Assembly: GCA_016191525.1 (NCBI GenBank)
Contig: JACPOK010000037.1
Span: 124,001-188,000, forward strand
DNA from: Burkholderiales bacterium
GTDB taxonomy: Bacteria > Pseudomonadota > Gammaproteobacteria > Burkholderiales > Burkholderiaceae_C
Length of the DNA stretch: 64,000 nt
Direction: 5' to 3'
The translations under genes were made by a program, and so were the position numbers. Positions 1 to 10,784 of the stretch are shown here, in pieces. How positions within the stretch are numbered: the first letter of the stretch is position 1; each line of letters opens with the position of its first letter. Below the pieces are notes generated by a model. It searched no databases and had not been told where the DNA came from. It saw nothing but the letters and a program-made list of their open reading frames with translations.

Positions 1-1494
<1,494 letters not shown>

Positions 1495-1498
<4 letters not shown>

Positions 1499-2361
1499 GC
1501 GCGCAGCCCTCCACCGTGTCGAATCCAGCGGCTTTGCCACAGCGCGATGGCGATCAGCACCAGGAAGACGATCGGGTCCTGCGCCAGCGCGTCGACATAG
1601 GTGCTGACGAAGGATTCGAACAGGCCCAGGCACAGCCCGGCGGGCACGCCGCGCGATGGCACCATGCCGGCCAGCGCCGCGGCGATGAAGCCGCGCAGCG
1701 TCATCGCGAGGCCCGCCTGGAAGTCCACCGAGGTCAGCGGCACCAGCAGCACGGCCGCCAGGCCACCGAGCAGCCCGGCGATGCCGAACGCGATCGCTCG
1801 CGCCTGGCCCACGTTGACGCCCAGCAATTGCGCGGCATCCGGGTTGGCGGCGCAGGCGCGTAACTGCTTGCCCACGCGGGTGGTCGCCAGGAACACGGTT
1901 ACCGCGAAGGCAGCCGCAACGCCAACGACGATCAGCAACAGCCCTTGCGGCGGCAGCGCGCCACCGAGCCAGCGCAGCGGCGGCCCGCCGACCAGGCGCG
2001 GAAACGACAGGGGATCGATGCCGGCCAGCACCAGCAGCACGCCGCGGCTGACGAATGCCACGCCGAGTGTGACGAGGATGAGCATGGGAATCGGCCAGTG
2101 GCTGCGCGGCTGCAGCACGAAGCGATCCAGCGCCACCGAGAACACCACCGCTAACGCCAGCGCGGCGACGATGGCCAGCCACACCGGCGCGCCGGCATTC
2201 ACCAGCAGCGCGACGGCGAGACCGGCGATGGCGTAGGTCTCGCCATAGGCCAGGTTGAGAATCCGTGAAGTACGGAAGGTGATGATGAGGCCGACCGCGA
2301 GCAGCGCGTAGACGGCGCCCGCCATCAGCCCGCTGATGACCGACTGGGTAAAGAGGTTCAT
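1495..2361 (-). CDS. livH: LivH-type HAAT ABC transporter permease
   Basis: This is an inner-membrane permease of the LivH family, 288 residues, the usual length. The sequence is almost wholly hydrophobic helices and starts with the typical LivH N-terminus (MNLFTQSVISGLMAGAVYAL). The cytoplasmic loop around residues 170-190 (RACAANPDAAQLLGVNV) is the family's ATPase-contact region. It overlaps the upstream receptor gene and the downstream LivM-LivG fusion by 4 bp each (ATGA), so the three form one translationally coupled importer. The symbol denotes the family only; nothing shows that leucine is the substrate. Confidence 0.9.
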
Positions 2362-3506
2362 CGGACCGGGTCTGCCTTGGTCCAGCGGTTGCCGCGGTAT
2401 TCGACGATGGCGACATCGCCGGCATTCATGCCCACGTGGCTCTGCGGTGAGAAGCGGATGGTCTGGAAGCTTTTGATCGGAGTGGTCTCAAGGTACTTTT
2501 TCACGGCGTCGGCATTGCTTGGGTCTGCCACGTTGGTCAGAATCGATTCAGCCGCGTCCGCCATGCCGAGCGCCAGCAAGTTCAGCATGTCGGCGCGCTC
2601 GCCGCCGCGCCATTGCTCGTAGCTCTTCGTGAAGTAGGCGACACGCTCGCGCTCGCCGGCATCGGTGAGCAGTTCGGGCGCCACTCCCTTGAGCGCCGTG
2701 CCGAGCAGGCGCTTGGGCAAGTCGTTCCTGATCAGCGCGATGAAGGGATCGGAGATGTTGGCGTAGCTCACCACCAGCGGCTGCGTCAGGCCGAGATTGG
2801 CGTAGCCCTTCACCACCGTGACGGCGCCGCCGCCGGTATAGGTGGAATAGAGCAGGGGCACCTCGCCCCCCGACACACGCGAAAGCTGGGTAGTCGCGTC
2901 GGTGGCGCGCAGGTCGATGCGCGCCAGGCTGTACTGGATTCCCTGCTTCGGAAACACAGCCGCCGCGCTGGCAACGCCGACTTCGCCGCTGGCGTCGGTG
3001 GCGGCCACCATGCCGATCTTGCTCACGCCGTTGGCTCTGGCATAGTCGGCCACCGCCTGCACCAGGTCAACATCCGAGGGGCTGGTCTGGAACACGTAGC
3101 TGGAGGCCTCGGGCAGGATGTTGGGTGACGGCGTCAGCATCACCGGGCCATTCTTCACCAGCGGCATGGTCGCGCGGATCGGGCCGGTCACCGAGGCGTT
3201 GAGCAGCAGCACCACGCCTTGCGCCAGCAGGTCGCGCGCGCAGGTGGCGGCTTTTTCCGGATTGGCCTCGTCGTTGCAGTGCTTGATGGCGACCTTGCGG
3301 CCCTTGATGCCTTTGCCCGCGTTGACCTCGCGCTCCCACCATTGCAGTGAGGCGAGCTGGCGTGTGCCGATCGTCGCGATGGGGCCTGTGGTGGGCGCAA
3401 TGACGCCGATCTTCCACTCCGGCGCGTTGACGATCTGCGCGCTCACCGACGCGGATGCGAGCGCCGCGATGGCGCAGGCGGCGAAGGTCATGCGGGTAGT
3501 GGACAT
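2358..3506 (-). CDS. Periplasmic HAAT substrate-binding protein (LivK-like)
   Basis: This is a periplasmic receptor of the Peripla_BP_6/LivK family, 382 residues. A clear Sec signal peptide (residues 1-23, ending ASVSA-Q) precedes the mature start, followed by the family's opening strand (WKIGVIAPTTGPIATIG). It should deliver ligand to the LivH/LivM-G membrane unit that follows it with a 4-bp overlap. Such receptors in aromatic-degradation operons commonly bind aromatic acids or other carboxylates. The upstream neighbour is an enoyl-CoA hydratase 3 bp away, which ties uptake to catabolism in one transcript. Confidence 0.9.
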   Translation of the reverse strand: MSTTRMTFAACAIAALASASVSAQIVNAPEWKIGVIAPTTGPIATIGTRQLASLQWWEREVNAGKGIKGRKVAIKHCNDEANPEKAATCARDLLAQGVVLLLNASVTGPIRATMPLVKNGPVMLTPSPNILPEASSYVFQTSPSDVDLVQAVADYARANGVSKIGMVAATDASGEVGVASAAAVFPKQGIQYSLARIDLRATDATTQLSRVSGGEVPLLYSTYTGGGAVTVVKGYANLGLTQPLVVSYANISDPFIALIRNDLPKRLLGTALKGVAPELLTDAGERERVAYFTKSYEQWRGGERADMLNLLALGMADAAESILTNVADPSNADAVKKYLETTPIKSFQTIRFSPQSHVGMNAGDVAIVEYRGNRWTKADPVR

Positions 3507-3509
3507 GGC

Positions 3510-4373
3510 TCAGACTCCCTGGAAATGAGGCGCGCGCTTGCCGAGGAAGGAGGCCATGCCCTCCTTGTTGTCCTCGGTACGGATCAGCACCGACTGGCCC
3601 AGGCGTTCCAGCAGGCGCCCGGTCTCGGTGTCGATGTTCTGGCACATGTTGATGACCTGCTTGGCCATGCCCATGGCCTGCGGCGCCTTGCCCAGCAGCT
3701 TGCGCGCGAAGGCCATCGTCTCCGGCATCAAGGCATAGGGCTCGAACACGCGGTTGACCAGTCCCCAGGCCTGCGAGGTCTGCGCGTCGATGGACTCGAC
3801 GGCCATGATCATTTCCTTGAGCCGCCCGATGCCTATCATCTGGATCATCCGCGAGCAGGCGCCCGATGCCGGGATCACGCCGAGCTGGTTCTCCGGCAGC
3901 AGGAAGCTGGCGTTGCGGGACGCCATGCGGAAGTCGCAGGCGATCGCCATCTCCACCCCGCCGCCGGCGCAGATGCCGTTGACGGCCGCGATCACCGGCT
4001 TCTCGATCGCCTCGATGTCGTCGAACAGCTCGTGGTTGGCCCGCACATAGGCGCGGTACTGCGCGGTCTTGAGGTTGTTCTCGTAGTCCAGGCCGGCGAT
4101 GTCGCGGCCGGCGCAGAAGGCACGGCCCTCGCCCGTGATCACCAGCACCCGGATGCCGTCGTCGAAGTTGGCCTTCCACACCACCGTGCGCAGCTCGCGG
4201 ATCATCCGCTCGTCGAAGGCGTTCAGCTTGTCCGGGCGAGCCAATGTGACGACCGCGATGCCGTCCTCCGTCACTTCCTGCCTGATGGTGCGGAATTCAT
4301 CCACCAGTTCGAGGAAGCCTGAAGGCCGGCCGTCTGCATCCAGCACGACGGAGGTGTTAGCGGGTGATGCCAT
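3510..4373 (-). CDS. Enoyl-CoA hydratase/isomerase (crotonase) family protein
   Basis: This is a crotonase-fold enzyme of 287 residues acting on a CoA thioester in the cytoplasm. The oxyanion-hole segment FCAGRDIAG (residues 87-95) and both acid/base glutamates are present: E141 in GGGVE and E161 in LPENQLG, spaced 20 residues as in rat enoyl-CoA hydratase (E144/E164). It is therefore likely a true hydratase or a related hydrolase. It overlaps the end of the UbiD-type decarboxylase gene by 17 bp and is followed after 3 bp by the importer receptor. It could act after CoA activation and decarboxylation of the pathway substrate; the exact reaction cannot be told from sequence. Confidence 0.9.
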   Translation of the reverse strand: MASPANTSVVLDADGRPSGFLELVDEFRTIRQEVTEDGIAVVTLARPDKLNAFDERMIRELRTVVWKANFDDGIRVLVITGEGRAFCAGRDIAGLDYENNLKTAQYRAYVRANHELFDDIEAIEKPVIAAVNGICAGGGVEMAIACDFRMASRNASFLLPENQLGVIPASGACSRMIQMIGIGRLKEMIMAVESIDAQTSQAWGLVNRVFEPYALMPETMAFARKLLGKAPQAMGMAKQVINMCQNIDTETGRLLERLGQSVLIRTEDNKEGMASFLGKRAPHFQGV

Positions 4374-5901
4374 GTTGGGTTCCTTGGTTCAGTAGTTGGT
4401 AGTGGCCGTCGTCGGTGCGGCCGATGAGACCCGCGGCGTACAGCGGATCGAGCGCGCGCACCACGTCGCGGCCGTCGCGCGAGCGCGCCGCGGCCATCAG
4501 TTCGATAAAAGTCGCCGGCCCCGCGTTCAGGGCGGCCAGTACGCCGGCGTGCGCGGACACCGGCAGCTTCGGCGGCGCCGGAATCCTGTAAGAGGCCGCG
4601 GCAGCGGGCCCCAGCGGCTTGGTGCAGTCGAAGCCGGCCTTGGCGCCCACGCGCTTGCCTTCGAGGGAAGGATCGATCGGCACCGCGCGAAAGCCTTCGC
4701 CGATGACGATGTCCTTGTCGGCCTGGAAGCGTGTCGCCATCGCCCAGTCAATCTGGCCGTCGTCGAACACGTCGACATCCTCGTCGACGACAAAGACATG
4801 CTTGATGTCGGCCACCGATGCGAACACCGCGGCGATGGCGTTGCGCGCCTCGCCGGGGTAGCGCTGGCGCAGCGAAACGCGCACGTTGTACATGCCGCCG
4901 CACGAGGCCGTGCAGCACACCGCCACCGGCTCGCGCACCGCCTGCAGCAGCGACATCCAGATCGTCGATTCGGTCTTGGCGGCCACCAGCTGCGCCGTGT
5001 CGGTGCGGGCCAGCTGCGGGCCGCCGATGGTGACGGTCTGGAACACGGCATCCGCGCGGTGCGTGATGGCCGTGAGGTGGAACACCGGGTTGCGCTTGAC
5101 GTGGCCGTAGTAGCCCAGGTATTCGCCGTAGGGCCCTTCGGCCTCGGAGAACCCCGAGGCGTCCAGGTAGCCTTCCAGCACGTATTCGGCATCGGCCGGC
5201 ACGCATACGTCGATGGTCTTGCACTTCACCACGGGCACCGACGAGCCGCGCAATGCGCCGTTCAACCCCAGCTCGTCGGAGGCGCGTGAAGAGAACGTCG
5301 CGGCCAGGAAGTCGATCGGGTGCGAGCCCACCGCATAGGCCACTTCCACCCGCTCGCCGCGCTTCTGTGCGGCCTGGTAGATCGCCCGCAGGTCGCTGGG
5401 CGCGTTCAGGTCCACGCCGGCGGCCTGTTGCCCGCGCAGCATCATGCGCCGGCAACCCAGGTTGGTGCCGCCGGTGGAAGGGTCGCGCGCGTAGTCGATG
5501 CTGGCCGAGATATAGGGCGCGCCGTCCAGCTCATGCTGCAGGTGTACCGGCAGCGCACAGAGGTCGGCGTCCAAGCCCAGCTTCACCACCTGGTGCACGG
5601 GCGCCTCGGCCGAACTCACTGCGGTGGGCGCAATCTCGGTACTGCCGCGCTCACGCAGCACACGCGGCAGGTCTGCCTCGTCAACTCCAAAGGCCAGCGC
5701 CAGCCGTCGCCGCGAGCCCATGACATTACCCACAAGTTCGGCGCCGCCCGCCGACTTGAACCAGACGGCCTGCGGCACTTCTTCCAGCCGCGCGGCAACG
5801 TCGATCAGGTCGATTGGCGCCTCGTGGACCAAGCATTCGCCCTGCGCCACCAGCGTGTCCAGGAAGCTTCGCAGACGGAAACGGTTGAAATCGATGGTCA
5901 T
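4357..5901 (-). CDS. UbiD family prenylated-FMN-dependent decarboxylase
   Basis: This is a 514-residue member of the UbiD family, which reversibly decarboxylates aromatic or alpha,beta-unsaturated acids with prenylated FMN. The catalytic Arg-Glu-Glu triad is recognisable: R152 in TNLGCRRM, and E255 and E260 in EGPYGE, spaced as in Fdc1 (E277/E282). No UbiX prenyltransferase is encoded in the window, so the cofactor must come from elsewhere in the genome. The start codon overlaps the stop of the acyl-CoA synthetase gene (ATGA). That coupling suggests that either the free acid or its CoA ester is the substrate. Candidates include hydroxyaryl acid or phthaloyl-CoA-like decarboxylation, but this is not resolved. 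Confidence 0.9.
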   Translation of the reverse strand: MTIDFNRFRLRSFLDTLVAQGECLVHEAPIDLIDVAARLEEVPQAVWFKSAGGAELVGNVMGSRRRLALAFGVDEADLPRVLRERGSTEIAPTAVSSAEAPVHQVVKLGLDADLCALPVHLQHELDGAPYISASIDYARDPSTGGTNLGCRRMMLRGQQAAGVDLNAPSDLRAIYQAAQKRGERVEVAYAVGSHPIDFLAATFSSRASDELGLNGALRGSSVPVVKCKTIDVCVPADAEYVLEGYLDASGFSEAEGPYGEYLGYYGHVKRNPVFHLTAITHRADAVFQTVTIGGPQLARTDTAQLVAAKTESTIWMSLLQAVREPVAVCCTASCGGMYNVRVSLRQRYPGEARNAIAAVFASVADIKHVFVVDEDVDVFDDGQIDWAMATRFQADKDIVIGEGFRAVPIDPSLEGKRVGAKAGFDCTKPLGPAAAASYRIPAPPKLPVSAHAGVLAALNAGPATFIELMAAARSRDGRDVVRALDPLYAAGLIGRTDDGHYQLLNQGTQHGITR

Positions 5902-7421
5902 GTGAGTCCCTTTGAAAGATAGAGCGCGCGGATCTGGGCGGTGGCGATCTTTCCCGGCCCGTTCTTGGGCAGGGGCTCCTGCGCGATGTGGATTTGCTTG
6001 GGCACCTTGTAGGCGCCGATGCGCTCGCGGCAGTGCCGCAGCAAGTCGGCTTCCAGCAGGCGGTGCCCGCCCTCGCCTTCGCCATAGACGACGGCACGCA
6101 CTTCCTCGCCCCAGGCCTTGCTGGGCAGGCCGAACACCGCGGCTTCGGTGACGCCGGGATAGGCCAGCAGCACGTTCTGCACTTCGGCCGGGTAGACGTT
6201 CTCGCCGCCGCTGATGATCATTTCCTTCTTGCGCCCGACGATCTGCAGGCGGCCTTGGCCGTCGCCCTGCCCGAGATCGCCGGTGCGGTACCAGCCTTCG
6301 TGGAACGCCGCGGCTGTGGCCTCGGGGTTGCGCCAGTACGAGGCCAGCACACGCGGGCCGCGCAGCCAGATTTCACCGGGCGTGCCGTCGGCTACCTGCT
6401 GGCCTTTCTCATCGACGAGAGCGATCACCGTATGCAGCGTCGGCCGCCCTACGGTGTTGAGCACCTGCCGCGGCTGCGAGTTGTCGCCCACCGCCTCGTG
6501 GCAGACGAAGCCCGAGCCCTCGGTCAATCCGTAGGCCTGCAACAGCGCGCAACCCAGCGTGTCGAAGCAGCGGCGGTACACCGCATCGGGCATAGGGGAA
6601 CCGCCATAGCTGATCAGCTCGAGCGACGACAAATCCGACATCGCTGTCGACGGCTCGCGCGCGATGCGATCCAGCAGCGTCGGCGGCAAGCTGGTCTTGG
6701 TGACCTTCTCGGCCGCTACCAGCGGGCCGAACAGCTCGGGCGAAAAGTGCGTGACGATGTGGCGGCCGCCGATCAGCGTAATGGCCCAGATCGCGAACGC
6801 ATCGACCAGGTGGAACATCGGTGAGGCGTGCAGCCAGCCGTCGCGCTGTCGCAGCTCCAGCGAGATGATCGCGTCGAGCGCGCTGGCCACCAGGTTGCCG
6901 TTGGTCAGGCACGCGCCCTTGGGCCGGCCGGTGGTGCCGCTGGTGTAGAAGATTTGGGCGATGTCATCGGCCGCTCCGTGCGGCACGGAGCCGGGCTCCA
7001 GCGGCGTGCTGCCGGCGACCAGCGACTCGTATGCGTTGTCGGCTCCAAGCGGATCGCCGTCTGGCCACGTGACAAGCTGTTCGGCATCGACCTCGTAGTG
7101 CGCTTCGGCGAACATCACGCGCAAGCCGGTGTCTTCGGTGATGAAGGCGATCTCCGGCGCAGCCAGGCGGAAGTTGATCGGCACCAGGATAAGGCCGAGC
7201 GCCGAACATGCCAGGTTGACCTCGATGCAGCGGAAGCTGTTGCGGCTGAGCAGGCCGACCCGGTCGCCGGTTACGAGGCCCAGCCCCGCCATGCCCGCCG
7301 CGAGCCGGTGCACCCGCTCGGCCAGCCCGGCGTAGGTCAGGTGCACGGCACCGTCGACCACGGCTTCGTTGTCACCGTACAACCTAGCGGCGCGCGTGAG
7401 CATTTGTTCGAGGATCACCAT
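5898..7421 (-). CDS. AMP-dependent acyl-CoA synthetase (ANL superfamily)
   Basis: This is a 507-residue adenylate-forming ligase that activates a carboxylic acid to its CoA thioester. The P-loop motif YTSGTTGRPKGACLTNGN, the YRTGDLG hinge-region motif and the C-terminal GRKKEMIISGGENVYPAEVQ motif are all intact. An upstream in-frame TTG exists at 7448, but the ATG at 7421 leads straight into the family's usual N-terminus, so it is preferred; no strong Shine-Dalgarno is visible for either. It lies between the IclR gene and the UbiD decarboxylase in a colinear operon. It is probably the entry step of the pathway; the acid is unknown. Confidence 0.9.
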   Translation of the reverse strand: MVILEQMLTRAARLYGDNEAVVDGAVHLTYAGLAERVHRLAAGMAGLGLVTGDRVGLLSRNSFRCIEVNLACSALGLILVPINFRLAAPEIAFITEDTGLRVMFAEAHYEVDAEQLVTWPDGDPLGADNAYESLVAGSTPLEPGSVPHGAADDIAQIFYTSGTTGRPKGACLTNGNLVASALDAIISLELRQRDGWLHASPMFHLVDAFAIWAITLIGGRHIVTHFSPELFGPLVAAEKVTKTSLPPTLLDRIAREPSTAMSDLSSLELISYGGSPMPDAVYRRCFDTLGCALLQAYGLTEGSGFVCHEAVGDNSQPRQVLNTVGRPTLHTVIALVDEKGQQVADGTPGEIWLRGPRVLASYWRNPEATAAAFHEGWYRTGDLGQGDGQGRLQIVGRKKEMIISGGENVYPAEVQNVLLAYPGVTEAAVFGLPSKAWGEEVRAVVYGEGEGGHRLLEADLLRHCRERIGAYKVPKQIHIAQEPLPKNGPGKIATAQIRALYLSKGLT

Positions 7422-7481
7422 CGCGCCAGTCTGGCATCGGGGTATCAAAGGTCTGTCAAAAAATGCCCGCTGTGCCGGAAA

Positions 7482-8291
7482 TCACGAATCGACCAATGGC
7501 CAGCTGCGCCGACGCAGGGTGGCTTCCAGCGCCGCGCAGGCCCGTGCCAGCGGCCCATGAAACCCCGCCACCGCGGCCGGCCCCATGCGCTCGTTCACGG
7601 CCGCCACACTGACGGCGCCAAAGACCCGCCCCAGCCCATCGCTGAAGCTGCGGCCGACAGCGGTGACGCCTGCTGAAATGCGGTTTCGGATCAGCGCATA
7701 GCCGTTGCGCTGGGTATCCAGAAGCGACTTGCGCAGGTAAGTCTCGGACAGGCCCCACTCGCGCTCGATCGTCGCGGCCACCGCGCGCAACGCGCGGTCC
7801 GCCTCGTGCGCGGGCAGTGCGGCCAGGATCGCGAGGCCGCCGGCGCCCAGGCCGAGCGGCCTGCGGCTGCCCACCTGCAGCCTGGTCACGCGCACCGGCG
7901 CCGGGCCTTCGACCAGGTCGATGCACACCGCTTCGTCACCGCTGCGAAGAATGAGGTAGACCGTCTCCCCGGTCTGCGAAGCCAGGTCGGCCAGCACCGG
8001 GCTGAACAGGCTTCGCATGTCAAACTGCCGCGCCGCAGCCAGGCCGATCTCGTAGGCCAGCGGGCCGAGCGCATAACGGCGGCTGCCCTCGATCTGCATG
8101 GCCAACCGCTCCTCGATCAATTGCCTGAGCAGCCGGTGCAGCGTGGCATTGGGCAGCCCGACCGCATACGCGAGGCTGGTGAGCGGAGCGCCCTGGCTGC
8201 CGACAGTGGCGAGCGTGCGCAGGATCACCGCGGCGCGCCGGACCAGGCCCGCGCCGGACAGCGCCGGCCCGTCGGGCTCGTTGGCGGGCAT
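7482..8291 (-). CDS. IclR family transcriptional regulator
   Basis: This is a 269-residue IclR-family regulator: N-terminal winged helix-turn-helix (TSLAYAVGLPNATLHRLL, about residues 34-51) and C-terminal effector-binding domain with the family's GSRRPLGLGAGGLAIL segment. It sits inside the operon it probably controls, between an alpha/beta hydrolase and the acyl-CoA synthetase. The ATG at 8291 overlaps the hydrolase stop (TGATG). A GTG at 8294 is also possible. Being embedded rather than divergent is slightly unusual for IclR and implies co-transcription and autoregulation. The effector is likely a pathway intermediate (inference). Confidence 0.9.
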   Translation of the reverse strand: MPANEPDGPALSGAGLVRRAAVILRTLATVGSQGAPLTSLAYAVGLPNATLHRLLRQLIEERLAMQIEGSRRYALGPLAYEIGLAAARQFDMRSLFSPVLADLASQTGETVYLILRSGDEAVCIDLVEGPAPVRVTRLQVGSRRPLGLGAGGLAILAALPAHEADRALRAVAATIEREWGLSETYLRKSLLDTQRNGYALIRNRISAGVTAVGRSFSDGLGRVFGAVSVAAVNERMGPAAVAGFHGPLARACAALEATLRRRSWPLVDS

Positions 8292-9043
8292 CACTGCCTC
8301 AGGAACGCCTCGATCACCGTGACCAGGTGCGCCGGCGTCTCCACCATCGGGTAGTGGCCGGCATTAGGCAGCACCTGCAGCACGGCCTGGGGGTAGAGCC
8401 TGGGGAAAGTAGCGCGCACGAATTCGTCGCTCACACCCTGGTCGTGCTGGCCGATCAGGACCAGCAGCGGGCCCTTGTAGCTTGCGCACTCGGCGGAGAA
8501 GTCCGTGCCCGTGAAAGCGTGCAGGTAGTCGGACAACACTTCGGGCGCGACGGTCTTGCGCGTGTGCGCCAGGATCATATTTGTCAGCGCCGGCGTCAGG
8601 CGGTTGCCGAGCGAGCCTTCAACCACGCCCGCGGCCGCGGCATCGTCGGTGGCGGCGGACTCGAACAGGGCCAGCACTTCCCGCGGCAGCTGCACACCGC
8701 TGGCGGGCACCGGCGTCACGCCGACCACAGCGCTGACGGCATGGGGCGCGTCGATCGCCACCCGCTGCGCCGCCATGCCGCCCATGGAGTGGCCCACCAC
8801 TGCGTAGCGCGTCCAGCCCAGGTGCGCCGCGAGTTCGCGGACATCGGCCGAAATCTGCGCCATGGTGTGCGGCCCGGAAACATCGCGCGACGCGCCGTAG
8901 CCCCGGTAGTCGACAAAGACATAGCTGAAACGCTCCGTGTCCAGCAGCGGGTAGGTGGGCTTCCAGATCCCGTGGTCGCCGAACCAGCCGTGCAGAACGA
9001 AGACGCGGGCCGGCCCGTTTCCAAGGCATTCGTGGGCAATCAT
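8291..9043 (-). CDS. Alpha/beta hydrolase
   Basis: This is a 250-residue alpha/beta hydrolase of the type common in meta-cleavage and CoA-dependent aromatic pathways. The oxyanion motif HGWFGDH (residues 18-24), nucleophile elbow GHSMGG with S86, a later Asp in LIGQHDQG and the C-terminal catalytic His in NAGHYP are all present. An AAGGAG ribosome-binding site 8 bases before the ATG at 9043 decides the start over a GTG 9 bases upstream. It has no signal peptide, so it is cytoplasmic. It overlaps the IclR start and follows the Bug receptor by 25 bp. The substrate could be an ester, a lactone-derived intermediate or a C-C bond; this is not determinable here. Confidence 0.88.
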   Translation of the reverse strand: MIAHECLGNGPARVFVLHGWFGDHGIWKPTYPLLDTERFSYVFVDYRGYGASRDVSGPHTMAQISADVRELAAHLGWTRYAVVGHSMGGMAAQRVAIDAPHAVSAVVGVTPVPASGVQLPREVLALFESAATDDAAAAGVVEGSLGNRLTPALTNMILAHTRKTVAPEVLSDYLHAFTGTDFSAECASYKGPLLVLIGQHDQGVSDEFVRATFPRLYPQAVLQVLPNAGHYPMVETPAHLVTVIEAFLRQ

Positions 9044-9068
9044 GTTTTTCACTCCTTCGCGTTTCAGA

Positions 9069-10037
9069 TTATTCGCTCTTGATGTCGGCAGCCTTGACGA
9101 TGCGGGCCCACTGGCCTTGCTCCCGCGTGATCAGCTGGCGGAACTTGGCCGGGCCGTCGCCGACGATGGCGATGCCTTGCCCATCCAGCTGCGACTTGAC
9201 GTCCGGCATCTTCAACACCGTGCGCAGCTCGCCATTGAGCTGCTCGATGATCGCGGGAGGCGTTCCCGTGGGCGCGCTCAGCCCAAACCACAGGGCCGAT
9301 TCGAAACCCGGGATGCCGGCCTCCGCAAATGTCGGCACATCGGGCAGTGCCGCCATCCGGCCCTTGCCGATGACGGCCAGTGCCTTGAGGCGGCCCGACT
9401 TGATGTGCGCCATGACCGGTGTCACGGGCGTGAAGGACAGGTCCACCACGCCCGCCAGCAGATCGGTCATCGCCGGGACGCTGCCGCGATAGGGCACATG
9501 GGTGATCCTCACGCCCGCCGTCAGCTTGAACAGCTCGCCGTACAGGTGCGTGAAAGTGCCGTTGCCCGACGACGCGTAGGTCATCCGGTCGGGCAAGACC
9601 TTGGCACGCGCGATCAGCGCCGCCACCGATCGTGGCGCGGAAGACGCGACACCGACCAGCACGACTGGGTTCTCGCCGATGAGCATCACCGGTGCCAGGT
9701 CTCGCGTGAAATCGAACTTCAGGCCGCTGGCGACACTCTGGTTGATGACGTTGGCCGACGTGCTCAACAGCAACACATACCCATCCGCCGGCGACCGGGC
9801 GACCGCCTCGGCCGCGATGCTGCTGCCCGCGCCGGTGCGGTTCTCGACTACCACGGGCTGGCCCAGCCGCTCGCTGAGTTTCTGGCCCACGGTGCGCGCC
9901 AGCAGGTCACCGGTGCTGCCTGCAGGAAAGCCCACGAGGATGCGCACCGGCTTGTCGGGATACGCGGCCCAGGCCGGCTCGACCGCGGCCAGCGCGAGAA
10001 CGGCGGCGCCAAGCGCCAGTTTCATGATTGTTCTCAT
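9069..10037 (-). CDS. Bug family tripartite tricarboxylate-type periplasmic receptor (TctC-like)
   Basis: This is a periplasmic solute receptor of the Bug/TctC family, 322 residues. The signal peptide ends near AEPAWA-AYPDKP, followed by the canonical YPDKPVRILVGFPAGSTGD start. An AAGGAG site 7 bases upstream supports the ATG at 10037. Bug proteins bind carboxylates with two bridging waters and feed TctAB carriers, but no TctA or TctB gene lies in the window. It is embedded in the decarboxylase/CoA-ligase operon, so it probably binds the same substrate as the HAAT importer or acts as a sensor (inference). It is clearly more distant from the two other Bug proteins here than they are from each other. 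Confidence 0.92.
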   Translation of the reverse strand: MRTIMKLALGAAVLALAAVEPAWAAYPDKPVRILVGFPAGSTGDLLARTVGQKLSERLGQPVVVENRTGAGSSIAAEAVARSPADGYVLLLSTSANVINQSVASGLKFDFTRDLAPVMLIGENPVVLVGVASSAPRSVAALIARAKVLPDRMTYASSGNGTFTHLYGELFKLTAGVRITHVPYRGSVPAMTDLLAGVVDLSFTPVTPVMAHIKSGRLKALAVIGKGRMAALPDVPTFAEAGIPGFESALWFGLSAPTGTPPAIIEQLNGELRTVLKMPDVKSQLDGQGIAIVGDGPAKFRQLITREQGQWARIVKAADIKSE

Positions 10038-10067
10038 TGCTTGTCTCCTTTGAATACTGCTAGCGGG

Positions 10068-10784
10068 TCAGCGCGATCCCAGCACATTGGCCAGCAGGCT
10101 TGCGCCATAGAGAACCGCCTTGCTCTCGTCCGAGCGCGGCGCATGGGCCATGAACTGCTTCACCGCATCCACCGCCTCGGGCGGGAAGGAAACAATCCTT
10201 TCCGCCGCTTCACGCGCGCGCCGCTCCAGCGCGGCCCCGTCGGCGATCTCGCTCACCACGCCGTTGGCAAGCGCCCATGCCGCATCCATCTCGCCGGCCG
10301 TGTAGACCAGGTGCGCCAATGCCTTGCCGGGCAGGCGATGAAGCAGCGGCGCCATCGCGATGCAGGGCGGGATGCCGCGTTCGAGTTCACGCAGCCGGAA
10401 GCTGCTGCCCTGCGCCGCGAAGCTCAGGTCGCACATCGCCGCCAGCACCAGCCCGATGCCCCAGGCCTTGCCTTGCACCAGGCCAACGATGGGCTGGTTG
10501 CGCCGGGCCAGCGCGGCGTAGAGCGCGATGATCGGGCCCGCGTCATCGCGCAGCACATCCAGCGCGCGCACGCCGGCACCGGGCGCCGGCGGCTCGATGT
10601 CGCGGCCCAGGCAGAAGTCCGGCCCCAGCGCCCGCAGCAGGATGACCCGGCTGTCGCCCGCCGCGTCGAGCGCATCGGCAAGCGCGCCGGCCATCTCATT
10701 GGTGAGGCGATTGCCGGCATCTGCGCGGGCTATGGAAATCGTAAGGATCACGCCGTCGCGCGACACGCGGATGTTTTCAGCCAT
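10068..10784 (-). CDS. Enoyl-CoA hydratase/isomerase homologue lacking one catalytic Glu
   Basis: This is a crotonase-fold protein of 238 residues. The oxyanion region FCLGRDIE (57-64) is present. At the position of the first acid/base glutamate the sequence reads GIGLVLA with V113, whereas E133 (in LRELERG), exactly 20 residues later, corresponds to the second. Loss of only the first Glu is seen in crotonases that do isomerase, decarboxylase or C-C cleavage chemistry, so plain hydratase activity is doubtful. GGAGG upstream of the ATG supports the start. It overlaps the preceding hydrolase gene by 8 bp and lies 30 bp before the Bug gene in the same operon. The reaction is unknown. Confidence 0.88.
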   Translation of the reverse strand: MAENIRVSRDGVILTISIARADAGNRLTNEMAGALADALDAAGDSRVILLRALGPDFCLGRDIEPPAPGAGVRALDVLRDDAGPIIALYAALARRNQPIVGLVQGKAWGIGLVLAAMCDLSFAAQGSSFRLRELERGIPPCIAMAPLLHRLPGKALAHLVYTAGEMDAAWALANGVVSEIADGAALERRAREAAERIVSFPPEAVDAVKQFMAHAPRSDESKAVLYGASLLANVLGSR

